Positions 36,772 to 45,524 of a stretch of 64,000 nt of DNA are shown in pieces (the first letter of the stretch is position 1; the number at the start of each line of letters is the position of its first letter). A program made the position numbers and the translations under genes. The stretch is from Niallia circulans NBRC 13626 (lineage in GTDB: Bacteria; Bacillota; Bacilli; Bacillales; Cytobacillaceae): positions 248,001-312,000 of the forward strand of contig NZ_BCVE01000002.1 of NCBI RefSeq assembly GCF_001591585.1. The letters are read 5' to 3'. The notes beneath the pieces are model-generated. The model was not told the DNA's origin. It did no database searches and was given only the letters and a program-made list of their open reading frames with translations.

Positions 36772-36945
36772 TTAGTTGCTTACAACTTCTTTCCCTTTGT
36801 ATGTTCCGCAAGCGCTGCATACACGGTGAGCAAGTTTCATTTCACCACAGTTAGGGCATTCTACCATACCAGGCACTTGTAATTTAAAATGTGTACGACG
36901 TTTTCTCTTTGCAGTTTTAGATGTTCTTCTAAAAGGTACAGCCAT
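36772..36945 (-). CDS. rpmF: 50S ribosomal protein L32
   Basis: The 57-residue protein begins [20 protein letters not shown] and has the four-cysteine zinc ribbon CPNC...CSAC of the zinc-binding (C+) form of L32. The ATG at 36945 follows AAGGAGGTGGGACGA; a longer reading into 37020 has no support. It follows the DUF177 gene as in most bacteria. Confidence 0.97.
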   Translation of the reverse strand: MAVPFRRTSKTAKRKRRTHFKLQVPGMVECPNCGEMKLAHRVCSACGTYKGKEVVSN

Positions 36946-37038
36946 TCGTCCCACCTCCTTAAAGAGTATTAAGAAAGTAATGAGAAAAGATATTTCCAAT
37001 CTCACATTTTTCTTTTGCATAATTAAATATGAGTTAAT

Positions 37039-37551
37039 TTACTCATTTTCAAAAAACTTAGCAAGTCCTGCAAGACGAGGATCAACTTTCTTCTCCTGTA
37101 AATCTTGCTCTTGGATTACTTCCCAATCATTTCCTGATTGTGGAGCTCCCTCTTCTGTTACATCTTCACAGAAGACTTGCATCGGTACCTCAAGTAAAAG
37201 TATTTCTGCTATAATTGGCTTTAAGTCAATTACATCCCCTTTTACCTGATGAACTTCCTCTTCGTCTGTTTCATATTCCGAAACTTTTAATAGGAAGGTT
37301 TCTGTTGTTTCAACATTAATTGGATAATCCACGTCTACTAAAGTACGAGAGCAAGGTAGCACGAGCGATCCTTTTATATTTAAATGAAAAGTCACTTTCG
37401 TTGAATCAATATCCGTACGTCCTGTTATATGAATAGGAGATACTTTTCTTATGGTCGGATCTGTTTCTTTGATCTCATCCATATTTATTGTTTCATCAAT
37501 TGGCAATCCCTTACTTCGAAATTTTTGTAACTGGCTTAACGTCCATTTCAT
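37039..37551 (-). CDS. ylbN: DUF177 protein YlbN (YceD family)
   Basis: The 170-residue protein belongs to the DUF177/YceD family that is almost always upstream of rpmF and is linked to 23S rRNA metabolism in bacteria and plastids. Typical elements are INMDEIKETDPTIRKVSPIH, the cysteine-containing LVLPCSRTLVDVDYPINV, the acidic middle part and the ending RLAGLAKFFE. The ATG at 37551 is 5 bases from GGGGTGA; a GTG nine bases upstream lies in that site. A near-consensus promoter is 20 bases before the start. Confidence 0.92.
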   Translation of the reverse strand: MKWTLSQLQKFRSKGLPIDETINMDEIKETDPTIRKVSPIHITGRTDIDSTKVTFHLNIKGSLVLPCSRTLVDVDYPINVETTETFLLKVSEYETDEEEVHQVKGDVIDLKPIIAEILLLEVPMQVFCEDVTEEGAPQSGNDWEVIQEQDLQEKKVDPRLAGLAKFFENE

Positions 37552-37578
37552 ATATATCACCCCAAGGCAACAAAGGTA

Positions 37579-37607
37579 ATTATAGCTTTCATATAATTAT
37601 TTGTCAA
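37579..37607 (-). promoter_or_regulatory. Sigma-A promoter of ylbN-rpmF
   Basis: On the minus strand TTGACA (37602-37607) and TATAAT (37579-37584) are separated by exactly 17 bases, a perfect consensus. The start of transcription would be near 37571, about 20 bases before the ylbN start, which agrees with high ribosomal protein expression. The rest of the 471-base divergent gap (to 38022) has one small hairpin near 37648-37677 and a possible TTTACA-N17-TAAAAC for ylbM near 37900. Confidence 0.9.
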
Positions 37608-38022
37608 TATTTTTTCTTTACAGTAAATAATAAGAGATATGTCCTGAATCACGATCATATTTCGTGATTTCTTTTCTATTCTACCCATATTCATCAGAAT
37701 TGCAACCAAAACTTCCTAAAATGATCTTGATTTCTCTCCCCCTTGCTTCCATTTAAGCTATTTTAGCAAAGCTTTACTTCAAAAATTCGTAGAATAGAAA
37801 CTATATTAGAAAGTAGACAGCACTATTAAAACCCAGGATTATATTGCATCTTTGAAACCAGCATTTAGTCCTATTCTTTTACTGTTTCTCACATATAAAT
37901 TTACAAGGAATCTTTTATATACTAAAACAGGCAGATCCATATAGGTTTCTCTTTTATAACCACTATTTTTAGGATAAACTTTTATTAATACAACCATAAA
38001 GAATATAGTTAGGGAGAATGTG

Positions 38023-39237
38023 ATGAAAGCAGTTGGAGTAGTAGTAGAATATAATCCATTTCATAATGGTCATTTGTATCATATCCAAAAAGCGAAAGAA
38101 CTAACACAGGCGGATATTGTGGCTGCTGTTATGAGCGGTCCTTTTCTGCAAAGAGGAGAACCTGCCCTTGTTTCTAAGTGGGCTCGAGCAGAAATGGCTT
38201 TGGAAAGTGGAGTAGATCTTATTGTGGAGCTTCCCTATGCTTTTGCCACACAGCATGCTGCCGTATTTGCTTCTGGCGCTGTTGATATTTTGCAAAGCTT
38301 AAGTTGTGATTTCTTATGTTTTGGCAGTGAATCAGGCAGCATCGATGCTTTTCAGCAGACTTTTACCCTGCTGCAAGGAAAAGGAATGGAAGAGGATTTA
38401 CTTGTTAAGGGGTTTATGAAACAAGGAATGAGCTATCCGAAAGCTAAATCATTGGCGATAAAAGAATTAACAACTAGTGATGATCACACCGCGCTAAATC
38501 TTAGTATGCCAAATAACATCTTGGGATATGAATACTATAAGGCAGTGCATACCAATAAGTATCCCATGGAGATTTGCACAGTTGCCCGCATGAAAGCAGA
38601 CTATCATGACAAAACATTTACTTCGGATACAATAGCTAGCGCAACAAGCATTCGCGAAGAACTATTGCATGATAAAGGAGACATAAGAAAAATAAAACCC
38701 TTCCTCCCCGCAAGTAGTTATCAATTACTACAGCAGTATAAGGAAACATACCTCACTTACCATACTTGGGAGAATTACTGGCACTATTTAAAATTCCGTC
38801 TCCTTCAGTCAACAGCAGAAGAGTTAGCTGCCATATATGAGATGGAGGAAGGTTTAGAGTATCGCTTCCTTAAATATGTAAAAACAGCATCCTCTTTTCA
38901 CGATTTTATTCGTTTAGTAAAGACGAAAAGATATACATGGACAAGGCTGCAAAGAATTTGCGTACATATTTTAACAAATACCAAAAAGGCAGAAATGAGT
39001 TCTTCATTGAAGCCAAATTATATTCGTTTACTTGGAACAACTGTAAATGGCCGTCTCTATTTAAAAGAAAAAAAGAAGCAGTTTCAGCTGCCAATTATCA
39101 GCAAGCTTTCTGCTTTTGATAAAGAAAAAATCGCATTGGATATTCGCGCTTCGCAGATTTATGCTTTAGGTGTTCCTAATCTTGTTCAGCATCAACTATT
39201 AGAGATGGATTACACCAAACCTCCTATCATGAAATAA
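38023..39237 (+). CDS. tmcAL: tRNA-Met cytidine acetate ligase TmcAL (YlbM)
   Basis: TmcAL makes acetate-dependent N4-acetylcytidine at the wobble position of elongator tRNA-Met. The 404-residue protein starts with the nucleotidyltransferase fold and its HxGH motif (VVVEYNPFHNGHLYHI). It also has VMSGPFLQRGEPALVSKW and the family signature FGSESGSIDAFQ. The ATG at 38023 lies 5 bases behind GGGAGA; a GTG directly before it is too close. It is divergent from ylbN-rpmF, as in Bacillus subtilis. Confidence 0.93.
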   Translation: MKAVGVVVEYNPFHNGHLYHIQKAKELTQADIVAAVMSGPFLQRGEPALVSKWARAEMALESGVDLIVELPYAFATQHAAVFASGAVDILQSLSCDFLCFGSESGSIDAFQQTFTLLQGKGMEEDLLVKGFMKQGMSYPKAKSLAIKELTTSDDHTALNLSMPNNILGYEYYKAVHTNKYPMEICTVARMKADYHDKTFTSDTIASATSIREELLHDKGDIRKIKPFLPASSYQLLQQYKETYLTYHTWENYWHYLKFRLLQSTAEELAAIYEMEEGLEYRFLKYVKTASSFHDFIRLVKTKRYTWTRLQRICVHILTNTKKAEMSSSLKPNYIRLLGTTVNGRLYLKEKKKQFQLPIISKLSAFDKEKIALDIRASQIYALGVPNLVQHQLLEMDYTKPPIMK

Positions 39238-39288
39238 TTCCTTTGTTAGGACTAGTTTTTATTAGTTGAAGTTCTTAATAAACAGCTT

Positions 39289-39336
39289 AAAGATTAAAGG
39301 CACTCCACTGTATTAAGCGAGAACCTTTAATCTTTA
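39289..39336. terminator. Convergent terminator between tmcAL and ylbK
   Basis: AAAGATTAAAGG and CCTTTAATCTTT form a 12-bp stem with a 24-base loop and T-rich flanks on both strands. It separates the converging genes. The protease gene ylbL found here in Bacillus subtilis is absent. Confidence 0.7.
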
Positions 39337-39351
39337 TTTGTTACTCTATAA

Positions 39352-40143
39352 TTACTTTTTTTCATTCTTTCTTCTCTTTCTGATTTCCTTTTTAATCCCT
39401 TCTATATATTTTCTCGTTTCTGTTTCCCCTATTTCAATAATTTTCTCCAAATCAGTAAATGCCTTACTATTAAACATTTCAACAGGCGGCTTAATCATCA
39501 CATTACTTGCAACCTCGCGTGATTCTACTAGTTCCATTTGCATGATATCTAATGAACGCATAATTACATCATAAATGTTAGAAATATCTGTATGAATGTT
39601 CACTTTTGCGACATCGACAGCAATTACAATATCTGCTCCCATTTCCTTCACAACTGAGACGGGAACACGATCGATTACTCCTCCGTCTACAAGCAATCGC
39701 CCGTCAATTTTTTCTGGAACAAATATACCTGGAATAGAAATACTAGCCCGAACAGCATCAGCAATTGGCCCTTTTGTGAAAACTACTTTTTCTGCCGTTA
39801 ATAAATCAGTCGCAACAATGGCAACAGGGATATCCAACTCCTCTAAATTTTTTCCATAGGTAAACAAATGAATTAACTCCTTTACACGGTTCCCTGCGAT
39901 AAACCCCATTTTAGGGACAGTAAAATCCAAATAGTATTTTCTTTTAAAGAACTTGGATAAAGTGTATAACCGCTCAATATCGGATCCTGCTCCATATAAA
40001 CAGCCAATTATAGCCCCTATACTGCTGCCAGCAATATAATCTATTGGGATATTCTCTTCTCTTAGTATTTTTATGACCCCAATATGTGCAAATCCTCTCG
40101 CTCCACCTGACCCTAACGCTAATCCAATTTTTGGGCGTTCCAT
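39352..40143 (-). CDS. ylbK: Patatin-like phospholipase YlbK
   Basis: The 263-residue protein is a bacterial patatin-like hydrolase. The oxyanion-hole sequence GSGGARGFAHIG (residue 12 on), the nucleophile motif GSSIG near residue 41 and the catalytic aspartate in VDGGVIDRVPV near 153 are all present. The substrate is unknown; lysophospholipid or phospholipid hydrolysis is expected. The ATG at 40143 follows GATAGGTGGGACAAT. Confidence 0.9.
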   Translation of the reverse strand: MERPKIGLALGSGGARGFAHIGVIKILREENIPIDYIAGSSIGAIIGCLYGAGSDIERLYTLSKFFKRKYYLDFTVPKMGFIAGNRVKELIHLFTYGKNLEELDIPVAIVATDLLTAEKVVFTKGPIADAVRASISIPGIFVPEKIDGRLLVDGGVIDRVPVSVVKEMGADIVIAVDVAKVNIHTDISNIYDVIMRSLDIMQMELVESREVASNVMIKPPVEMFNSKAFTDLEKIIEIGETETRKYIEGIKKEIRKRRKNEKK

Positions 40144-40353
40144 ATTGTCCCACCTATTCTTTTCAAAATAATAATCTATATATTCTTATGGTCTTTTTTT
40201 TTATGTTATGAGTATATTGATTGGTAGAGGGATATTCTTCAGGCTGTTTGTGTACAAGTATTCTTTTTTACTAAAAAGTTTCTTAAACAGCCTTTCTTCT
40301 ATAAATAAGAATACTTACCTACTATTTTCTATTTGAAGGGGGAGCAATATAAT

Positions 40354-41574
40354 TTGTTACGCTCAAAATTTAAGACAATCGTACTCGCTTTATCTGCATC
40401 CCTATTAGCTCTTGCTCTAATTTCTTTTCCAGGAGTTGCAGTTGACGCTTCCAAAAATGGACTAAACACATGGTGGACGATTGTTTTTCCTTCACTTCTT
40501 CCTTTCCTTATTTTATCCGAAATTTTAATCGGTTTTGGTGTAGTTCGTTTTATTGGTGTTTTATTGGAACCCATTATGCGACCTCTCTTTAAAGTTCCAG
40601 GTGTAGGTGGATTCGTTTGGGCAATGGGCATGGTATCAGGCTTTCCTACTGGTGCAAAATTAACAGCAAGAATGCGTGAAGAAAAACAATTAACAAGAAC
40701 AGAAGCAGAAAGACTCGTTTCTTTTTCTAACGCTTCTAATCCGATGTTTATTATTGGTGCAGTTTCAGCTTCTTTTTTTCATAGTCCCAAACTAGGACTG
40801 CTTCTTGCCTTTTCTCATTATTTAGCCAACTTTACAGTAGGACTATTTATGAGATTTCATGGCAAGGACACAGAAATAAAGAAACAGGAGGCAACTGAAA
40901 AAGCCTCCATCAAAAGAGCGTTACGGGAATTACATCATACTCGGTTAAAAGACAAGCGTCCACTTGGCAAATTAATGGGAGATGCTGTAACTTCTTCGAT
41001 TCAATCGTTATTAATGGTCGGCGGCTTCATTATTCTTTTTTCTGTTATTAATCGATTACTATTTCACTTACATATTACTTCTTTTGCTGCTAAATTGTTA
41101 GAAGCCGTTTTCCAGCTATTCACTTTTTCTGGCGAATTAGCGATTCCATTCATTGCTGGGATATTTGAAATTACATTAGGAAGTCAATTAACAAGTGATG
41201 TAGAAACTTCCACCCTTATGCATCAAGCAATCCTGACTAGCTGTATCCTCGGCTTTAGTGGTTTGAGTGTACAAGCACAGGTTGCAAGTATTCTAGCACA
41301 GACAGATATTCGTTTTAAACCTTTTTTTATAGCAAGAATAATGCAAGCAATCTTCTCTGGAATTTATACATTTATCGCGTGGGATTTCTTTAACAAAAAC
41401 TTTTTGGCAAAAGATGCTCCAACGATTGCGATTCCAGGATTAAACCAAGAGGGAGCTTTCTTGCAACAAATATTTGAAAATATTAGCACATGGGGTCCAA
41501 TTGTCACGATTATTTCCCTAATGATTTATTGTTTTATCTTAGTAAAAAGATTATCTCCAAGAGAAGAAGTATAA
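40354..41574 (+). CDS. ylbJ: Sporulation integral membrane protein YlbJ
   Basis: YlbJ is a polytopic membrane protein needed for spore cortex formation, controlled by sigma-E in Bacillus subtilis. The 406-residue product has about eight to ten hydrophobic segments and the family sequences GVAVDASKNGLNTWWTIVFP and GMVSGFPTGAKLTARMREE. The TTG at 40354 is 9 bases from GGGGGAG. An upstream TTG at 40333 would place that ribosome binding site inside the coding region and is less likely. Confidence 0.92.
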   Translation: MLRSKFKTIVLALSASLLALALISFPGVAVDASKNGLNTWWTIVFPSLLPFLILSEILIGFGVVRFIGVLLEPIMRPLFKVPGVGGFVWAMGMVSGFPTGAKLTARMREEKQLTRTEAERLVSFSNASNPMFIIGAVSASFFHSPKLGLLLAFSHYLANFTVGLFMRFHGKDTEIKKQEATEKASIKRALRELHHTRLKDKRPLGKLMGDAVTSSIQSLLMVGGFIILFSVINRLLFHLHITSFAAKLLEAVFQLFTFSGELAIPFIAGIFEITLGSQLTSDVETSTLMHQAILTSCILGFSGLSVQAQVASILAQTDIRFKPFFIARIMQAIFSGIYTFIAWDFFNKNFLAKDAPTIAIPGLNQEGAFLQQIFENISTWGPIVTIISLMIYCFILVKRLSPREEV

Positions 41575-41633
41575 AAAGGACTTATTGCCAAAAAGATGTT
41601 AAAAATCTTTTTTGGGCAATAAGTCCTTTTTAT
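41573..41633. terminator. Convergent terminator between ylbJ and coaD
   Basis: AAAAAGGACTTATTGCC pairs with GGCAATAAGTCCTTTTT, with an inner AAAAAGAT/ATCTTTTTT stem. It has T runs on both strands and so serves both converging genes. The left arm begins at the ylbJ stop. Confidence 0.92.
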
Positions 41634-41655
41634 TCATATTACTGGAGAGTAAGCG

Positions 41656-42150
<495 letters not shown>

Positions 42151-42717
42151 TTAGTCCTCCATACCATTTTGTAAGGAATAAATAGAAACCGCAATTATTC
42201 CGTATTTTTCATGTTTCACTTGTTGAAGTCTGCTAACTGCCTCAGGCAAAGAAATTTCCGAACCGTGTTCACAAACAATAACTCCGTCTTCCTTTAAGAG
42301 ACCTGCTTCATCAATAAATGTTAGGATTTTTTCTAACTGCTGCTTTTTATATGGCGGATCTAAAAAAATATAATCGAATCTTTTTTCTCTTTTTTGTAAT
42401 GCTTTTAAAGCACGATCCGCATTATTGCGATATACCTCTGCTTGACTATTTAATTTGCATATAGAAAGATTTTCTTTAATAGTATGTATCGCTTTTCCTT
42501 CTTTGTCTACAAAAATAACAAGATCCAATCCTCTACTTAAAGCTTCAATACCTAGTCCACCACTACCAGCAAATAAATCAAGGCCTTCTCCTCCTTGAAA
42601 GTATGGGCCTATCATGTTAAAGATGGCTTCTTTGACTTTATCTGTAGTAGGTCTAGTCGAGTTACCAGGCACTGCCTTCAATGGAATCCCCTTATTCTTA
42701 CCGGAGACAACTCTCAT
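42151..42717 (-). CDS. rsmD: 16S rRNA (guanine-966 N2) methyltransferase RsmD
   Basis: RsmD methylates G966 of 16S rRNA. The 188-residue protein has the N-terminal RVVSGKNKGIPLKAVPG, the SAM motif LDLFAGSGGLGIEALSRG near residue 43 and the catalytic FLDPPYKK near 118. The ATG at 42717 lies 6 bases from GGTG; a GTG 12 bases upstream is an alternative start. It corresponds to ylbH and forms an operon with coaD. Confidence 0.95.
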   Translation of the reverse strand: MRVVSGKNKGIPLKAVPGNSTRPTTDKVKEAIFNMIGPYFQGGEGLDLFAGSGGLGIEALSRGLDLVIFVDKEGKAIHTIKENLSICKLNSQAEVYRNNADRALKALQKREKRFDYIFLDPPYKKQQLEKILTFIDEAGLLKEDGVIVCEHGSEISLPEAVSRLQQVKHEKYGIIAVSIYSLQNGMED

Positions 42718-42898
42718 TTCAATCACCACAACCCTAATTTTACTTTAACTGCTTTTACCTTCCCTATCCTACCATAAACCTTATACCGAGCCAACATTTT
42801 AAAGATTTTTTACTATTCATACCATGAATAGTTTTATTCCACCTATTAACTAAAAAAGGAGACTATCTTACTTTATCCAAAAAAAATATTTTGATTAG

Positions 42899-42928
42899 GT
42901 ATAAGTGTTCCATGGTTGGGGATAATGT
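42899..42928 (+). promoter_or_regulatory. Candidate forespore (sigma-F/sigma-G) promoter
   Basis: GTATA (42899-42903) is followed after 16 bases by GGATAATGT (42920-42928), which fits the sigma-F -10 pattern GGNNANNNT; the same bases read GATAATGTA, near the sigma-G form. It drives the plus strand towards the strong terminator at 43056-43088 with no open frame between. Confidence 0.6.
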
Positions 42929-42932
42929 AATT

Positions 42933-43088
42933 AACAGCATCTATTCGAGGATGTTGTTGCCAACCGCGGAGAAGACTTACGTTTCCCCTAAGTTTTCCTC
43001 CGGTTTCTCCTCTCCCTTTACCTTCTTTCCTTATGAATAGTAAGGATGTGGAAGGAGCCTGCAGGTATTTGCCTGCAGGCTTTTTTTT
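42933..43088 (+). ncRNA. csfG: Candidate CsfG sporulation small RNA
   Basis: This rsmD-ylbG interval holds no coding frame. Between the forespore promoter and a perfect terminator (GCCTGCAGG, loop TATTTG, CCTGCAGGC, eight T; 43057-43088) lies a pyrimidine-rich stretch at about 42985-43030 with words such as TTTTCCTCCGG and TCTCCTCTCCC. In Bacillus subtilis the conserved sporulation RNA CsfG is encoded between ylbG and ylbH (rsmD), which is exactly this place. Synteny, promoter type and terminator support the call; I could not align the sequence. Confidence 0.65.
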
Positions 43089-43124
43089 ACTTCCCTTCTC
43101 AATTTATATGGGATTCTATAAAAG

Positions 43125-43196
43125 AAAAAACAGTATGTATGATGACTTAGTCGCAGAAATAATACTTCTAACTAAGCTTCCATACATACTGTTTTT
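43125..43196 (-). terminator. Terminator after ylbG (long hairpin)
   Basis: AAAAAACAGTATGTATG and CATACATACTGTTTTT close a hairpin of about 70 bases with an inner CTTAGT/ACTAAG stem. It lies 20 bases after the ylbG stop and has a T run on each strand. Confidence 0.75.
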
Positions 43197-43216
43197 AATA
43201 TCTTTTAAGCAAGCTA

Positions 43217-43492
43217 TTAAATTCCCATTTTATAATCATATTCTTTCGCTTTATCTGGCCGCAAATTTTCAAATTCCATTTTTAAAAATGGTTTATAGGA
43301 AGGTTCTACCTTTTTAACAAAAGAATGAGCATTTATTTTTTCCATTATGCTTTCCACGTCACTTTGGTTTGTGTAGAGCACAACATATTTTAACCTTTTG
43401 GAAATAAAATGAACATTCCCATATCTTCTTAACATTTTTGCTTGTTTTAGTGAAAATAACCAAACAATGATCCCTTGTCGTTGCCCTAGCAT
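43217..43492 (-). CDS. ylbG: DUF2129 protein YlbG
   Basis: The 91-residue protein matches the UPF0298/DUF2129 family: [39 protein letters not shown] and [18 protein letters not shown]. The function is unknown. It is conserved in Bacillales between ylbF and rsmD. Confidence 0.92.
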   Translation of the reverse strand: MLGQRQGIIVWLFSLKQAKMLRRYGNVHFISKRLKYVVLYTNQSDVESIMEKINAHSFVKKVEPSYKPFLKMEFENLRPDKAKEYDYKMGI

Positions 43493-43548
43493 AATTTAAC
43501 CCCTTTAAATACCATTATTTATCATAATAGCATAGGAAAAGAAAATAG

Positions 43549-43581
43549 AAAAGCAATGATCATCTGGATCATTGCTTTTAA
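43549..43581 (-). terminator. Terminator after ylbF
   Basis: AAAAGCAATGAT and ATCATTGCTTTT form a 12-bp stem with a short loop (CATCTGG), ending a few bases from the ylbF stop at 43587. Confidence 0.8.
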
Positions 43582-43586
43582 GTATA

Positions 43587-44033
43587 TTATGCAGAACAAC
43601 TACAGCTTCCACCACTACCACAACCTCCGGAGCAGCCAGAAAGTTCATCAAAAAATGGATTACCTGTTGGTACTTTAATGAAAGTAGAAACAGAACGCCC
43701 AATAATAACGCTAACATCATCTAAAAGCTTTTGTAAACCATTCTCAGCTATTTTAAATGCTGCTACATTATCATCTAAATCCATCTCGCGTTTAAGCTGT
43801 CTTATTTCCATCATCACTTTTTTATATTCAGGATGATATTTTCCAAAACGCTGAACTTCTTCATATAGCTCTTTCATTTTGTTAAAAGAATGAATTTTCC
43901 GCTGTGTTTCCTTGTTTGATTGTATATTGGCCAAACAAATACGGTATTGTTCTGCAACATCTGATTCTAATATCATTTCAGCAATCTCTTCTGCTTCCTC
44001 TTGAATAAGGAGTATTTCAGTTGTCGCAAGCAC
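43587..44033 (-). CDS. ylbF: RNA-processing and competence regulator YlbF (RicF)
   Basis: YlbF is part of the Y-complex with YmcA and YaaT, which carries iron-sulfur clusters and promotes RNase Y-dependent mRNA maturation, and so affects competence, biofilm and sporulation. The protein is mainly helical (RFGKYHPEYKKVMMEIRQLK) and ends in the cysteine-rich tail CSGGCGSGGSCSCSA. The GTG at 44033, 8 bases from GGAGGTGA, gives 148 residues and aligns with the Bacillus subtilis N terminus; the upstream ATG overlaps the RBS. Confidence 0.93.
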   Translation of the reverse strand: MLATTEILLIQEEAEEIAEMILESDVAEQYRICLANIQSNKETQRKIHSFNKMKELYEEVQRFGKYHPEYKKVMMEIRQLKREMDLDDNVAAFKIAENGLQKLLDDVSVIIGRSVSTFIKVPTGNPFFDELSGCSGGCGSGGSCSCSA

Positions 44034-44107
44034 GTATTCGCTCACCTCCATTTCTTATTCTACATGAAAGACACTAGAAAGAAAAGGTTTGTGATTTCCT
44101 TTTTTAT

Positions 44108-44536
44108 CTAACTTTTAATCATTACTTGAAATGCCTTTTGGTATTTTGTTGTCTTATTTACTGCATCTATAACAGAAAGATTAATTGTATGGTTTCCTGC
44201 TTTCAACCCTTCGATTACAAAGGCTGCAGAAGAATATTCATACTTCTGGCCATCAACTTCTAAAAGTATTTTGCCTAATTTCCCCTGACTATCTTCTCTG
44301 AATGAATAGTCTTTTACTCTGCATTCTACAAATACTTTATTTCCCTTCACTAAATGATGCACAACCATCTTTTCCGTATCGCTAGAAGTAATAGAGGCTT
44401 GTACAGCCATATTTGATGAGATTACAACATTTACTGCTTCCTTATGAGGTTTTACTTTTGGATCAGGGATATCATTGTGGCACCCTGTTAAAAAGAGAAA
44501 AGCAGGAATACAAATCAATCGGATTTTTTTCAACAT
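44108..44536 (-). CDS. Uncharacterised lipoprotein
   Basis: The 142-residue product has a lipoprotein signal peptide (MLKKIRLICIPAFLFLTGC) with the cysteine at residue 19. A beta-rich domain follows that reads like an immunoglobulin-like fold (FVIEGLKAGNHTINLSVID near the C terminus). The ATG at 44536 is behind AGGAGTGTTT; a longer frame to 44587 adds 17 residues of no signal character. I do not recognise the family. It lies between ylbF and ylbE, where Bacillus subtilis has no such gene. Confidence 0.7.
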   Translation of the reverse strand: MLKKIRLICIPAFLFLTGCHNDIPDPKVKPHKEAVNVVISSNMAVQASITSSDTEKMVVHHLVKGNKVFVECRVKDYSFREDSQGKLGKILLEVDGQKYEYSSAAFVIEGLKAGNHTINLSVIDAVNKTTKYQKAFQVMIKS

Positions 44537-44629
44537 AAACACTCCTGGTAATTTTAATAATGTTTTATTTTCGGTTAGTATTACCATTCCTGTTTGTTTT
44601 ACTCGGAGTATTTATTGAATTTTAAAGAC

Positions 44630-44869
44630 TTAGGATTGTGCATTCATTGCCTGAAACATGCTAACCATCATAGACGCCATTTGTACACCATTTGAAAACT
44701 TTTCCACGTGATCTGGGATGGTTTTTTTATAATAATGAAGGGAAGCAATCTCAAAGACTTCTAACTGATTTGGATTTCTGCTTAATTCTCTATACCATTG
44801 TGGCTGTTCTCGAATAAACTGTTGCAATTCTGCATTCTGCGCAATATATTCTTTAATATTCTGTCTCAT
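44630..44869 (-). CDS. ylbE: YlbE-like protein
   Basis: The 79-residue cytoplasmic protein begins MRQNIKEYIAQNAELQQFIR and has QPQWYRELSRNPNQLEVFE, typical of the YlbE family of sporulating Bacillales, whose role is unknown. The ATG at 44869 follows AGGAGGACTAT and starts 13 bases after the ylbD stop. Confidence 0.9.
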   Translation of the reverse strand: MRQNIKEYIAQNAELQQFIREQPQWYRELSRNPNQLEVFEIASLHYYKKTIPDHVEKFSNGVQMASMMVSMFQAMNAQS

Positions 44870-44882
44870 ATAGTCCTCCTAT

Positions 44883-45302
44883 TTAATCTTTCCTAAAAGA
44901 AAATGGTCCAGAAGGTTTTTGTTCAGTTGGCGCAGATGATCCACTAGAACCACTATTTGGAGCGAATTGAGAGATAACACCTTGCAACGTACCTAAAGCT
45001 TGGTTTAAGTTTGCCAAATATCCTTGGATTTGATTTTGGTCCATATTTTTTAATGTATCAACAATATTTGACATCCAGACAGTCCGATTACCTGATGCCT
45101 CTTCTTCCTTTTGGGTGGACACAGCACTTCCTTCTAATAAACCATCCCATCTAGTATCGTTCGGACCTAATAAATACCAATCCTCATATAATTCCTGTAA
45201 TGTCACATTCCCACTTCTTGCCTCTTTCAATATTTTTGGGTTTGCTCTTACAAATGCTTTAAATTCTTCTACAGAAGGATGAAGTTTTTTATCAGCCATC
45301 AT
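44883..45302 (-). CDS. ylbD: Putative spore coat protein YlbD
   Basis: The 139-residue protein starts ADKKLHPSVEEFKAFVRANP and has LYEDWYLLGPNDTRWDGLL, features of the YlbD family, annotated as coat-associated in Bacillus. The C-terminal third is rich in Ser, Gly and Pro. Two consecutive ATG codons (45302 and 45299) follow GAGGTGAAATA and either could be used. It forms an operon with ylbE. Confidence 0.85.
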   Translation of the reverse strand: MMADKKLHPSVEEFKAFVRANPKILKEARSGNVTLQELYEDWYLLGPNDTRWDGLLEGSAVSTQKEEEASGNRTVWMSNIVDTLKNMDQNQIQGYLANLNQALGTLQGVISQFAPNSGSSGSSAPTEQKPSGPFSFRKD

Positions 45303-45467
45303 TATTTCACCTCTAATTTGATACATCTGCCTATATTACTTTATGATGGCTTTTAAAAAAATGTGCCTTTCTCTTTAAATTCTCTCTCAAAGCCCTATGA
45401 CTAACAAGATTGGTTGAAGATAATCAAACCTGCAATGTAATTATCCCCGCCATGCAATAACTCAGGT

Positions 45468-45509
45468 AAAAAAAACAGCCGACCACTCCTCCGCTGAGTT
45501 TGTCGACTG
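45468..45509 (-). terminator. Terminator after ylbC
   Basis: On the minus strand CAGTCGAC pairs with GTCGGCTG (one G-U pair), followed by eight T. The loop and arm share GAGTTTGTCGAC with the right end of the MITE-like element at 31645-31660, so the terminator may derive from that repeat family. Confidence 0.75.
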
Positions 45510-45524
45510 ATTGTCTTTCTGCTC

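Noticed and set aside
37648-37677. Hairpin ATCACGA/TCGTGAT with a T-rich tail on the plus strand before tmcAL
   Set aside because: It looks like a small terminator, but no plus-strand transcript upstream is supported. It could be a leader element, yet the stem is only 7 bp.
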